Assembly: GCA_031002005.1 (NCBI GenBank)
Contig: JARYHS010013630.1
Coordinates: forward strand, 239,823,539-239,887,538
Origin: Vandiemenella viatica
Lineage: Eukaryota; Arthropoda; Insecta; Orthoptera; Morabidae
DNA: 64,000 nt
Direction of reading: 5' to 3'
The notes under the pieces were generated by a model. The model was not told the origin of the DNA, made no database searches, and was given only the letters and a program-made list of their open reading frames with translations. Below are positions 36,858 through 48,916 of the stretch, piece after piece. Position numbers and translations under genes: made by a program. Positions within the stretch are counted from its first letter, which is position 1; every line of letters starts with the position of its first letter.

Positions 36858-37735
36858 TTGCTTCCATCTGGAGTATCAATGGGTTTTAGATTATTTAAAA
36901 CAGAACGAATGAAAAGTCTTAACTGTTTGGTTTATTTTCCTTTTAATCAATCAGTTACTTCTCGGCTTGTTAGTTTGCGCGATGGCCGATGGTGCAATTT
37001 GGTACTTAATGATCTGCGGAGGATAATAAACAACAACGAAATTTTGACAGAGGATGAGAGACAAGAAATTAATAGCCCAGCATTTGGGATCATTTTCTTA
37101 CCACCCATAAAAAATTAAATGTGTGACACGGGAATTTCATGTGGGTGAGACTAATCCTATAAAGGGATGTATGTACTCGGTACATCCCCAAACTGCGCGA
37201 AGCTGTGAGGTTGGCAATTCAGGCGATGGAATTATTGTCCCTAAAGCGTCGCAACACATAAATCAGATGTTACTGGTTCCGAAACTAGACGGAAAAGTAA
37301 GAATTTGTTTAATCACAAGGCCATTGAAACAATTCATGATCTTACAACACATTTCTGCGGAGAACGTTTGTTAACAGCAATCGATGTCACTTCGAGAATT
37401 CATCTTTGGGAAGCCAGCTAAAAAAATATACTGATTTTGTATTTGAGGGCGGGCAGTACCAATTTTTACGAGTCCCAGTTTGTTTTATGGATCGCGCTTC
37501 CGCTTTTATAGTAGCCATTGACTATATACTCAATCCCTACTTCATACAATTAATGATTCATAGAGATGAATTACTGGTAGCATTGGACGCTTACGATCAG
37601 CATGACCACGCTCGGTGTGACCTAGACGAGTACTATCACCGGTTACCAAGTACTCGCAATTTTCTAGAATTCTACGCAACATTACGTTTGGTAGCTCCAG
37701 GTAAATACATTATTTGAAGCAACAGTTCAACACGG
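36858..37735 (+). pseudogene. Ty3/Gypsy-type LTR retroelement relic (reverse transcriptase region)
   Basis: The reading at 37123-37374 holds ETNPIKGCMYSVHPQ, then GIIVPKASQHINQMLLVPK and DGKVRICLITRPL. This follows the order 'PI-x-x-x-x-Y...GII-x-x-S-x-S...P-x-x-VPK-x-DGK-x-R' of Gypsy-type RT fingers. A frameshift near 37375-37406 leads to LKKYTDFVFEGGQYQFLRVP, the next RT block, and then MIHRDELLVALDAYDQHD where the catalytic YxDD box is expected; the double Asp is not intact. The upstream ORF 36858-37118 (ILTEDERQEIN near its end) may be the linker before RT. No LTRs, protease or integrase were recognised. It is an old inactive genomic copy. Confidence 0.6.
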
Positions 37736-38329
37736 TTATTTATATTTGTTCCTATCGTTCTTCGTTTTCGGTTATTTTGATATTCGTTAATTTATTCCCA
37801 CTTCCAAATTAGCGGCTATTTAGCTTAGCTTTCATTGAAGAATGAATATGCAGAAGGCAATCTACGAATTGCCTTGATTCGAATACGAAAGATTTAGAAA
37901 TATGGGAAGGGTTGGGTTGTTTAATACGTTTCGTATAACAGTACTAAAAGGACCCGAAAGATACCTGGCATGACTGCTTGGTTTTGGAGAAAGGAATTGT
38001 TTGTTGCGATCCCTACGAAGTTGACACAAGCGGCGAAATGGCATGGGTGGAGGACGGGAGGTGACTAGCTATCTAGCTAATGGCGTACAAAATACCAGAC
38101 GTTACACCTTTGACGTCAAAATAGAAACATCATCTTTGCTGGTCATTATGACATACGATAGGGTCAGCATCCCACAAATCAGACAGCAACAAACTTGTGT
38201 GCATGAGACGCGCATATGTTAACCAGTTATAGAAGGTTGCCTGAGGAAATGTCCGAATTTAAACTTTAGTATAATTATCGGAAAACTTGAAGACTATATG
38301 CATTGACATATACTTCATCTGTTTCCCTT
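37736..38329. other. no gene recognised
   Basis: Nothing assignable. It may include the 5' part of the LINE that follows. Confidence 0.4.
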
Positions 38330-40470
38330 CGCAATGCAAATAGTAAAAATGCGAATTTAGACTCCACAGATACCGATAAGCAGCTAAGGATAATGGTCCT
38401 AAATTGTCGGAGTATTAGAGGGAAAGTAGCCACGCTACAGTTGCGACTAATGATGTCGATATAATACTAGGAACCGAGAGCTGGTTGACGCCAGAGGTAG
38501 AATCTAGCGAAGTATTTGCTCCTCAATTCAATGTTTTTCGGAAAGACAGAACTACCTCAATGGACGGAGGTGTGATCGTGGCTGTTAATAAAACCGTCAA
38601 TTACTCCGAAGTAACTGAAATAGAAAATTTTTGCGTGTTGATATGGGTGAAGGTAAAAATTGGCAGAAGTTTAAAGTTCATAATAGGGTCATTTTACCGA
38701 TCTCCGGATTCTGGATTAGATAACCCGGAGTATTTTAGACAGTTACTTAATAGTATTTCTAAAAAATTTCAGGGACATACATTAACCATGGGAGGCGATT
38801 TTAATATACCCTCGATTAACTGGGACACATGTACGTTCAAGTCAGGCGGAAGAGATAGGTTAATAAACGAAACGTTCCTAGAATCATTCGCGGAAAATTC
38901 TCTTGAAAAGATGGTCGAAGAGCCAACGCGTAGCGACCAAGACTCCTCGACCATTTTGGATCTTTTTCTTACAAGCAATCCGGATATTGTAGATACAGTT
39001 TGTATAGAAGACGGTATAAGTGATCACAAGGCGGTTGTGGTAAGTTTAAAATCTAGTATGAATTTGAAGCATGAAAAAGACAAACTCGTATATTGCTTCG
39101 ATAAGGCAAACGATATGTGTGTGGTCGATCACTTGGCGAAAAATTTTGAAACGTACACGCTACATATAAATGTTGAAGAACTTTGGTTTAATTTAAAAGA
39201 AATAATATGGTCCGGTTTAAATCAATTTGTTCCTAAGAAGTTTATTAAGGTTAGTAAGAACTTACCGTGGCTCAACAGGGAAGTGAAACGTTTGCTCAGG
39301 AGGCAAAGGCGTTTACATGCGACGGTGAAGAAATCGGGGAACTCGTCTAATCACGCTAAATTAGTCCAGTTGCGAGCGGAAGTGCGTAAGGCAATGCGTG
39401 ATGCGGTTAAAGAATGCCAAAGCAGGAATTTATCAGAAGATCTGATTACTAACCCAAAAACGTTCTGGTCGTATGTCAAAGTAATAAGAGGCTCTCGTAA
39501 GGTTATGCCGTCACTGATTAAAGAAAATGGGGAATTATAAGAAACTAGCGTAGAGAAAGCAGAAATTTTGAATAATGTATTTAAAAAAGCTTTCACGACA
39601 GAAAACTAGGAGGAGATTCCGATATTTAACAATCGTTTCAAGAAAATTATGAATGATCTCGTTCTTGATGTCGAGGGAATAACTAAACTGCTTATGAATG
39701 TAAAAACCATTAAGGCTCCCGGACCGGACGGTATTCCAACAAGATTATACTTTAGGTACGCAAAAGAAATTGCGCCGTATTTGAGGGAATTATAAACCGC
39801 CTCCTTGGATCAAGGAAATATACCAGCCGAATGGAAGACCGCCTTCGTAAGTCCAGTGTTTAAAAATGGGAATGTTAATGATCCTCAAAATTATACGCCG
39901 ATCTCTTTAACCTTAATATTTTCAGGATTTTAGAATACATCATATATTCAAATGTCATGCGATTTTTGAATGAAGGTGAGCTTTTAAACCCAAATCAACA
40001 TGGATTCAAGTAAGGCCGATGCTGCGAAACACAACTTGCACTTTTAATTCACGACTTGAGCCGTATTTCAGATGAGCAATCGCAGGTTGATTTAGTTCTA
40101 TTAGACACTAAAAAAGCTTTGGACATTGTGCCTCACACTAGGTTACTTAGGAAACTTCGTGGTTATGGCATATTTCGACAAATATGTGACTGGGTTGCAG
40201 ACTTTCTGAAGGGCAGAACACAGTGTGTAGTTCTCGACGGTATGCGTTCATCACTTACCGAAGTGAGGACCGGAGTTCCCCAGGGAAGCATGATAGGGCC
40301 TCTGTTCTTTGTCATATATATTAATGATTTGTGCGACATAATAAGGGGGAAGGAAAGATCATTTGCCGATGGTGCTATTATTTATAGTGAAATAAAAACC
40401 CAGGACGATTGCGCATTGTTACAAGATGATATTATGAAAATAACTGCGTGGTGTAAAGACTGGCATTACT
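38330..40470 (+). mobile_element. LINE relic, Jockey/CR1 group, 3'-truncated
   Basis: It spans an AP endonuclease and most of a reverse transcriptase (both described separately). The 3' part of the ORF (thumb, C-terminal domain), the 3' UTR and the tail are absent. No target duplication is identified. Confidence 0.85.
38335..39540 (+). pseudogene. LINE ORF2 part 1: AP endonuclease
   Basis: From about 38395 it reads MVLNCRSIRGK (metal-binding Asn), then after a small frameshift near 38440 DVDIILGTESWL (catalytic Glu). The 351-codon open stretch continues with GGVIVAVNK, FIIGSFYRSPDS (Y/R-x-P block), GGDFNIPSINWD (catalytic Asp/Asn) and ISDHKAVV (catalytic Asp-His). This is the complete EEP endonuclease motif set. 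The endonuclease nicks target DNA to prime reverse transcription. A basic linker (NREVKRLLRRQRRLHAT) follows, and the stop at 39538-39540 falls in the linker before RT. The first in-frame start inside the open stretch is not the native one, because the domain begins upstream. Confidence 0.9.
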
Positions 40471-40520
40471 TCGGATGGGTGCAATGCACCCTATGCCACA
40501 CAATTTTAGTGAATCGCTGA
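39541..40520 (+). pseudogene. LINE ORF2 part 2: reverse transcriptase
   Basis: It continues with KTIKAPGPDGIPTRLYF (RT block 0/1), AEWKTAFVSPVFKNGN and NYTPISLT (block 2a), LNPNQHGFK, VLLDTKKALDIVPHTRLL (block with first catalytic Asp), TGVPQGSMIGPLFFVIYIND (block 4), and RSFADGAIIYS where F/YADD is expected, so the second Asp of the catalytic pair is Gly. Stops occur at about 39609 and 39794, with a frame shift near 39920. The reading diverges after WCKDWHYFG. It is inactive. Confidence 0.88.
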
Positions 40521-43500
40521 GTAATGATAATAATAATGTATTCGTTTATTGAAGTGATTGATAATAAGAGATATCTAAGACAGATACAAATCTTAATTTC
40601 AGATATGGTTTAAAGCCAATTAGTAACTGCCAAATAGCGAAATAGTGGAACAAATAGTGAGATTTATTTTCTTTCTGGCGAGCCATTTAATTTTGGGAAC
40701 TTTTATAACTGAATGTTACAGAATGCCTACCAAATAATGAAGGAATCTCAAGATAAGTATGAGCACTTGCTAAGTGTTTCACATTTCTCGTTTTCAGAGA
40801 TCACAACTACCTTATTTATCCATGTTATTGCTCAATCCATCATACTTTTTGATAGTTTTGATAGTATAGTTAAATACTCCATAGTTATTCATAATTTTTG
40901 CAGCAATTTGTGGTGATTGTTTTAAGAAAATATTATTTTGTACCCTGGCAAACGTCACTAAAACAGAAAGGTATAATCTTTCCACAGCAGAAAAATTTAA
41001 AGAAAGTAACAGTTAAAATCTGTCTTACACACACACACACCATATCTTCGTCCGGGGCGAAATACAATTAAAACCATAAAAAACTATTCTTTCAACCAAT
41101 ACTTCATACGTGACAAGAACATAGGCCCCCTACCCGTAATTATTTTTTAACTATAACATTAATTTAAAAAATAGTTAATTTGGTAAAGCTTGATCCATTT
41201 TCTCAGATGTTCCTGTATCTATTTATATAGGTGTTCACTTGTTTGTGTATATAAATGACATGCTTATTTCTTGATAGTTATCAACTTCTTAGGTCTACAT
41301 ATCAAGTAGTAATAACATTCAAAGAAGGTTATCAATTAATACCGGCATTAGTTGACTCTGCAGACTGAAGGAATTTCTTCGCCTTGATGGAAAACCGAAA
41401 TACGAAACGGATGTCAAATCGCAGTTACGATTAGCTCTGCGAGTATTTGGTACACGCTGCAGGTCTTTCTCCTCCCTCATGCTGGTAAGGCCTTATTGCT
41501 CTCGAGTGGCAGACTCAAGGGCCGACGTGTAATAACCTCTAAGCAACTGTCTGTAACGATCAATAAGGCATTACGTTCCGGGGAACAGGGGTGACGAAGA
41601 ACTCCTGAAAGGACTACTTACATCTGCAAGTCCCCGTAACTGGATTCCCGCTAATAATTGGTGTTCGTGAGATGAACATTTTAATTACGTCGGATCAATA
41701 CTTGCTCATTATTTTAATAACTGCGCTGAATCAAATTATGGGACGCCTTAATAAGTCCTTTTTTCTTCCCTCGTTGCGCGGCGCGACAGATTTTGGCGTC
41801 ATTAAGGACTTGTTGCAATGCGCTAATTAGTAAGTCCCGTCCGCCATCTCATTAGGCAGCGTGCATTGTGCCGATTGCGGCTCAAGTGTCAATTCAGCGG
41901 ATTCTTTCACATGCTGAGGGCTGGACAGCCTCACAGTTTCTGCAGGGCACGGCGACCAAGCGGTCCAAGGGACGCTCAGACAGAAAAACATTTCAAAATA
42001 CCAGATCTTCTTATTCTTAAAAAAAATTAATTGGAAAAAATAATAATTTGCACTTCGAAGAAAAATCAAACAATATTCGAACACTCGAACACTTCCCCTT
42101 CCCACTGATGGTGATGATATGTGCAATTTCATAACTTCCTAATTTACAGTATCGCTGTCAGAGAAAGAAAATGTAAATACGTTTACTAATATTTGCAACA
42201 TGTTTCTGAAGTCATTCCGCTCCTGCACACCTAGAAATAATGAAATGTTAACTGTTACTCAGTCCGCGAACTCCACCGTTTTATTCTCACTACTGCTGAA
42301 CTGTTTCTGTCACCCCATACAAAACTAAGTCACCGTCAGATATTAATCGCATCTCGCGGTCTCTCTACTACAACAACATTCTACAATTCCAAATTATACT
42401 GTCTGCCGCGTATCCCCTTAATATAACAATACTGGCCCACGCCGCTACTGAACCTAACAGCATATTCCACAGCAATCGGAACACGTACGGAAAGATATTA
42501 CAACGTGTGAAATTCGGGTAATGAAGGCTTCTGTATCTAGGACACACACAACTGTTCACTAAAATGTTGTACCTCTGATACGAACACTTGGGTTATACAT
42601 TTCGTGTTAAAAGATAGAGCCTTCTATCACAACTGTCATAGTGAATGTGTATTTTCCTTCCTGTGAAGTCCTACCATTGTTTTCGGCACTAGTGAAACAT
42701 TCGCAAAATGAGTGGTATCTGCATCACTAAATTAATGTTAGTATCTAAATGCAACTGTAGCTTAATCTTTTTATAGTCAGTTCTCTTTTTTAAACATAAC
42801 CTTAACGCCACATTCAAGATAGCTATTTACTGGTCCGGCGAGAGGGAGCAGCCTGTGAAAGAGCAGAAGTAGTATCTGCATCGCAGTCACCGGCGTAAGG
42901 AATCGGTCTTACCAGAGGAAAGAGTGTCGGGTGTTACGGCTGCCAAGATTTCCGTCGGCCGCTTCGCAGTCTGTGAAACTGCGGAAACGAAGGTCATAAC
43001 TGCGGACGGACGGTGAGGCGAGTAAAGCACGGCGAGTCATTAGACGCGCTGTGTCGAACACAAAGAGCGCATTCAGGCAGGCGCGCGAGAGGCGTGGGAA
43101 TGTTCCGCTCGCTCCTCGGCGCACAGTCTTCCAACATCTGCAATAAACAATCCCACCAGTCTCCAGATTGAGTCGAAATTATACTCCGACTTTGCTCATC
43201 GTGAATACGGTTCAAATGTTGAGTGTACAATACTAGTAGATCCAATATTTCATGGATCTGGTGTTTCTTCACACTGAAGGTAATTAAATAGACCCCGAAT
43301 TCAGCAAAGTGAGGAAAATTAAACACTCTGTTTTGTGAAGTCGTGGAAAAGTTAAATAAGCGTAGTCGTACAGAATATTAAAACTGAAAGAAGAGGAAAT
43401 AACAGGATTAGTGTCGCCTTTTAAATAGTTTTTTTTCCGCATGTCTGGCTGTCAGTGTGTTTATTTTGCAGTCGAGCGATAGCAATTAGGTGGTATTCCA

Positions 43501-44552
43501 TTAAGAGCATCATACGTCACATCTCCACTATTTTATGATAGCAAGATGTTGATTTGTTAATATTGAAATAATGTTATTTAAACTAAAAATTGTAAATGAA
43601 TAATACTAATACGAGTTTATAAGTGCCTGTATAGGGCCAAAGAGTAAGCTATGGTGATGAGAGTGGAGGAAAAGAATAATATATGAGGCAAGAATGAAAA
43701 AAAACGTGATGTAAGACTGGCATGGCTGAAATTAGTAGCTGGCTAGAAACGCTACGTTAATCCAATATAAGTTAATAAAACTGTCGCAAGTATAATTTAT
43801 ACTCAATTATATTCAAACACATTCAGTTCTCAGAGGTACGATTCCCAACTAATAAGAAAGGAAAACAATAAAAGTTAAATGAATTTAATTTGTGAAAATT
43901 ATTTGAATAGTAGTATTTCTGTTTAACAGTTATTAGTGAGAGGATAAGTATTGCAGTTGAGAGGTATAAAGGTTTATTTCAGGTGAAATAGAAGAAGGTC
44001 TCCAAGATTTATCTGAGAAATATGACAAAGGAACAGTCACAAGAGATCGGCTAAGAGGAAAGCTGATATAGGATGTTCTCAACTCTCTTGCGGGCATAAT
44101 ACGATATAGTGCATTTATTAATTTAATACATGGTCGTCATAGATAAGGAATAAAATTTATTGTTATAAAAAGTGCAAATGGTTTTGCGTTTTTTGACTGT
44201 ATAGTTTTAATTCATGAATACTAATAAGCAAATAAGATTATTCACCCTTATACGTCGTCGTAAAAGGTAGATATGATGAAAAAACCCCATTAATGGAGTT
44301 CACACCATCAATTATTTAACGTTAGTTGAGTATTTCTGTATGGAGGAAGAATATGGATTACTAAATAAACACGTGTAATATTGTGTTAACAGACACAAAG
44401 AAACAAAAATACAAGCAGACATAAGGACTAGCACTACAGCCTGCATCCTCCTCGATTGCAACTTCTCCCCAAGACATAGCTTCTCTATTTTTCCCTCAAG
44501 TTTTTGTAATGTCGTTTGAACTATTCATAAATAAACTAATTCTTCGTGAGAT
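40521..44552. other. no gene recognised; possible unique host sequence
   Basis: Long stretch without recognised transposons. Contents: (AC)n at 41031-41041; a less AT-rich, TAAT-rich stretch at 41640-41960; a GC-rich stretch at 42830-43160 that could be a promoter or first exon (findings). The ORFs 41827-42132, 42909-43124 and 42994-43326 (all minus) show no recognised domain. Confidence 0.4.
41031..41041. repeat. short (AC)n microsatellite
   Basis: ACACACACACAC-type run. Confidence 0.8.
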
Positions 44553-45156
44553 AAACAGATTCATAACACAAAGATAAGACATTACAACACAGTAATTAAG
44601 CCGGAAGCACTCTATGCAGCAGAGACACTAGTCATGGGGAGGAAAGGACAAATGGAGAAATTGGAAATCAAAGAGAGGAAAATTTTGAGGAAGATCATGG
44701 GTCCCAAATTCCAGAATAACAAACAAGTTTTCTACAGAAACGAAGCCCTCTACGCAAAGTCCGAGAGACTCTCCGAAACCATGAGAAAAAAAAGGATTGA
44801 TTTCTATGGACACATATTCCGAATGAATCCTAACAGATTAACAAAAAAAATCTTTGACTTCTTTTATAAAAAAAAGACTAAACCCAACTGGTTTAAGGAA
44901 GTGGAAAAGGATTTGAGAGAACTCCAGATTACCGAAGTGATGTTAAAGAATGGTACAGCCAAGACCGTGACCAAAGACAAAAGTAAGAGGTTCCAAGTTG
45001 CGATAAACACCAGAAAACCGATTCAAATATCAGAAGAGGAAAGAAGGAAGAGATCAGATAGAATGAAGAAATACTGGGAGAAGAAGAAAACGCAAGCATC
45101 CAAGAAGTGATTGATCTGACGTAACCCAAAGATGGGTGATTCGCGAAAAAAAAAAA
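44553..45156 (+). pseudogene. LINE 3' end: C-terminal domain and poly(A)
   Basis: The reading enters at about 44560 with HYNTVIKPEALYAAETLV, the 'V-x-x-Y-x-x-E-x-W'-like block that follows RT in RTE/L1-like LINEs. It continues with LEIKERKILRKIMGP, a fingers-like basic stretch MRKKRIDFYGHIFRMNPN ('R-x-x-W/Y-GH-x-x-RM'), and a very Lys-rich C-terminus ending at 45110. About 35 bases of 3' UTR lead to a poly(A) of 11 at 45146-45156. The ORF from 44634 to 45110 (158 codons) has no internal stop, so this is among the younger insertions here. 5' truncation explains the missing RT. Clade is uncertain. Confidence 0.8.
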
Positions 45157-46255
45157 GATTCATACTTTATTGAATGTCATTTATTTTAAATCATACAGTC
45201 ATAAGGAAGTTTGAATTAACAGGATTCAATATTTAACTACACAATTTATTCGTAATCTTTCTCTTCGGAAAAACAGATTCTCGGCACATTTTTCTTCATA
45301 ACAGCTAAGTTACAAGTTCCATGTTTTCCATTTCACAGAGAAATAATGTGCTATTCTACGATATTTTTCTTTTCAACGCAACAAAATCGCAATTTAAACA
45401 TCTATATTTTAGTGCAACTGTAGCCATTAGGAAATGTGCTTTCCCGTTACATTTTTATCAGGGCCTAAGTAATTCAACGAACCGGCGAGTCCTTGTATCT
45501 CTAGTGCGGAAGCACCAAATATAGACGATGAAACAGTTTACAGAGCTGTTGTTTATTTTTTGAATAAAGTATTTTCAATGAGTAAATATATTCCCCCAGA
45601 GACTCCACAGAATTCCAATAACGATGCTGGTCAAGCGATTGGTATTTCAGTAATCACAAAAAATGTAGATATCTAAACGCATTCTGCTCGGAATTAAAGC
45701 AACGTGGGGATAAACAAAAGCAATATTTCAATGCAAACGTTCATTAAAATTTTAAATGAAAATATTAAAGAGTCCATAAATGTTAAATTACGCTGTTGCT
45801 GCAGTATTTACCTGGTTTCATATTTACAGTAAAAAGTAATTACTCCATAGCCTAGTATCTCTGCCGCACAATAAAGAAACAATAAAAATTTTAGTACCAG
45901 GAATATTTTATGAGACTTCCGTTTTGTGCTCTTGAAGAAGGAATAAGAGTGGTGTGACATAAATTTGTAGTGAACATTATTCCATGTACGAAACTGTCAG
46001 TAGAAACAATACATATACTACATTTTTTAATTTCGTTTTTCATAGCATTTTACTCTGAAATGACACAACGTAATCCTCACGCATCTTCAGATTAGATTAC
46101 AATGGAATGATTTATAATGTACTACACTATAGGCAAATGAAAATGTGGGAGTTGCTAAGAAAGATTTTATTTGGAGTTCGGTTATTCGTTACATTGCTGG
46201 ATGCTTAAGATACTGTTCGAATCGTTACTTTCTTGAAGTCAATATATAATAACGA
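45157..46255. other. no gene recognised
   Basis: AT-rich sequence without recognised elements. Confidence 0.5.
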
Positions 46256-46756
46256 CTAGCATTTGCCCGCTGCTTCACGCGCGCGTGCCTTGGCAGGTGT
46301 AGAAATTATTTACCGATTTATTAACGTGGAAAGGCATGAACTGTTAATGTATTCTGAATAGTTTCGTTTTGTTTCGGTTAATACGTTAGGTTCGGTTTTC
46401 ATACTGATGTCAGAGAGTTGTTTTATTCATATTTTAACATGATGCAATTGATTCAATAGTAGAAAAGGTTCCTGAAAAATTAACAGTAGTAATTCGTGGT
46501 TGTAATTATTGTTTAGAAAGGCTTTCACGGTTCAAACGACGTTCTTTCTTCTGTGCGCTTTCAGAAGCTATGGATTTAGCGTATAGAACCCGGTTATAGG
46601 TCAATCGCTTTTCTCGGTGCAGGTTACTTTCATTTGCTCTAGCTATTTAATCTAGTTCTCTTTGACGTTGCAGACGATGTTGTCGGTCTATTTCACTCTC
46701 ATTTAGCCGAATATTATTTCTGAAAGCAATATTTAACTCAGCTAAAACATAATATT

Positions 46757-47050
46757 TTTAAATGCTGATATGGAGGATTCCACGTTAACCGTGGTACCGA
46801 AAATTTAAATGGATTTATAACAGTTGTAACGTTAAGAAAGCTGATATTATAATCATTATGTGTAATTTTTTTTGGCGATTATATGTGTAAACTTTGCCTG
46901 GGATTATATAGCTAGGTATAAGCTTTGTTAAGGATGTATCTGTGGATTTAATGAAAAATATTCTTTCCATGATACTTAACTAAAAAAAGTTTATTTTTAA
47001 ATGTGGATACCGAGGATTGCAGCATAACCGCGGTGCCATAAATTTATGTA
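46757..47050. repeat. diverged direct repeat, 241-base spacing
   Basis: TAAATGCTGATATGGAGGAT...TTAACCGTGGTACCG at 46757 and TAAATGTGGATACCGAGGAT...ATAACCGCGGTGCCA at 46998 are diverged copies inside the Helitron-like element. Confidence 0.7.
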
Positions 47051-47091
47051 AATATAGCAGTAATCTACGACTTAGTCCTCTTGGAAGTGTG

Positions 47092-48235
47092 CTGAAATAT
47101 AAAAATTCGTTACCAATAATCACAGCATCTCAATTTTTCTGATTTATTTATTTTTTGTTGTTTTTTATTTTTTGTTGTTTTTTATTTTTTGTTGTTTGGA
47201 TATTGGTTTTATTTTATGTTGATACACCATCAATTATTCCTGCTTTAAAATAGAAATTTACGTGAATTGGAGCTACTCTTGATTTCAAATTGTCGTATCA
47301 TTACTGTCATTATTTCAGTCAGATATAATTAATCAAAAAATGTCGAGATGTGATCATGGTACAGTTTATGTAGTAACGTGCATGTAACTGAAACAATTAT
47401 TTCTGAGTGGCAACATTATCGCAAGTTGTGAATCGCTTGAAATGCAACCTGACAGCTGATATGATGCTTTGTTATAGGCCTAAGAGACGATGCCTGCAGC
47501 TTTATAATCTACGCGGTGTAGCATTAGGATATGAAACATTTTTAATTTAAGTTTCTTTCAATATAGCCGTATTTTCTATGTAATTATTTCAGTCGCATGT
47601 AAGTACCTGGCGAAACAACCGCCTGGACCAGATGACAATTGACTCGTTTTGTTTAGCATCAGGCATAACGGGTTTAGTTTTAAAATTTACGCGGTGTAGA
47701 ATAGAATTTTAGGATGCCTAGTTATATTTGAAATAAAAATTCGTTACCAATAATCACAGCATCTCAATTTTTTCTGATTTATTTATTTTTTGCTGTTTGG
47801 ATATTGGTTTTTATTTTATGTTGATACATCATCAATTATTCCTGCTTTAAAATAGAAATTTACGTGAATTGGAGTTAATCTTGGTTTCAAACCGTCGTAT
47901 CATTATTGTCATTATTTCAGTCAGATATAATTAATTCAAAAATGTCAAAATGGATCACGGTACAGTATATGTACTAATGTGCATGTAACTCAAGCAATTA
48001 TTTCTGAGTGGCAAAATTATCGCAAGTTGTAAATCGATTGAAATGCAACCTGGACAGTGATGACAGCTGATATGCTTTGTTATAGGCCAAAGGGACGATT
48101 CTTTTAGCTTTATAATTTACGCGGTGTAGCATTAGGAACTGAAATTTTTTTTATTTGAGTTTCTTTCAATATATCCGTATTTTCTATGCAATTATTTGAG
48201 TCGCATGTACCTGAATTTTCGGATGCCTAGTTATA
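47092..48235. repeat. tandem duplication, ~635-bp unit
   Basis: Unit 1 (47092 to about 47726) and unit 2 (47727 to about 48235) both start AAATTCGTTACCAATAATCA and end GGATGCCTAGTTATATTT. Shared internal phrases include TTTACGTGAATTGGAG, TGTGCATGTAACT-type and ACGCGGTGTAGCATTAGGA. Unit 2 lacks about 120 bases present in unit 1 (about 47605-47700). Confidence 0.9.
47153..47202. repeat. 17-18-bp minisatellite (TTTTTTATTTTTTGTTG)
   Basis: Three copies in unit 1 of the tandem duplication. Unit 2 has a single copy, so it expanded after the duplication or contracted in one unit. Confidence 0.85.
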
Positions 48236-48629
48236 TTTATTTGCACGTTATAGCCACGAGACATATTAATCGAATAAAGTACTTCCAAATATGTGCAATT
48301 CCGCACAAGTCATTATGAAAGAAGTATGTTTTATTACTTGCTGATATTTATAATAGCTGTTTTTCAGACATCGCTCTTCGAGAAAAAACTGAATTTCGTA
48401 TTAAGTATTGGCTTATTGTGGCTGTATTGTACAGAATTCACGTAGCAATTTTGTTCCAGAGACAAACTGTATAACAGTCTACCAGAGGCAATACGTCTTC
48501 AATATTTGTAATACAACTTTTTCGTAATTCAACAGACCTGTTACGATTCAAGTAAATGCTGATTATACTTGATTCACGTATTCTTTTTATTTTGAAGTAC
48601 TGCGGTCCAGAAAAATGAATCGCAGAAGT

Positions 48630-48650
48630 AAAAAAAAAAAAAAAAAAAAA
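48630..48650. repeat. poly(A) tract
   Basis: Run of about 21 A inside the Helitron-like element. Confidence 0.9.
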
Positions 48651-48916
48651 GGAAATCCTAAATTTTGTCAGGTCTCTTTATGAAAGGAGTGACCGTCTGA
48701 ATGTGTATAATTATCTGTGGTCTACAGTTTCACATTTCTGAAGTTTTTTACTGACTTTCTTCTTCCCATGGTACATATTAGTCGTTAGCTACTTCTGCAG
48801 ATGTTGATCAGCAACATTAGCTTTAAAAATTTGGAATTGATGCGGTAGTTTTTTCGTTATTAGAGATCAAGCCTCACTACAAACGCAGCTTGCTTACAGA
48901 TATATAATAGTATAGA

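Larger units (their letters stand above)
46256..48916 (-). mobile_element. Helitron-like non-autonomous element, ~2.66 kb
   Basis: Read on the minus strand, it starts TCTATACTATTATATATC after an A (5' end at 48916) and ends CAGCGGGCAAATGCTAG before a T (3' end at 46256), matching the TC...CTRR, A/T-insertion Helitron rule. A CG-rich self-complementary stretch (CACGCGCGCGTG) precedes the 3' end. No Rep/helicase ORF. The interior holds two levels of direct duplication. Confidence 0.6.

Noticed and set aside
38769..38978. Minus-strand ORF inside the LINE
   Set aside because: Shadow of the endonuclease reading on the opposite strand.
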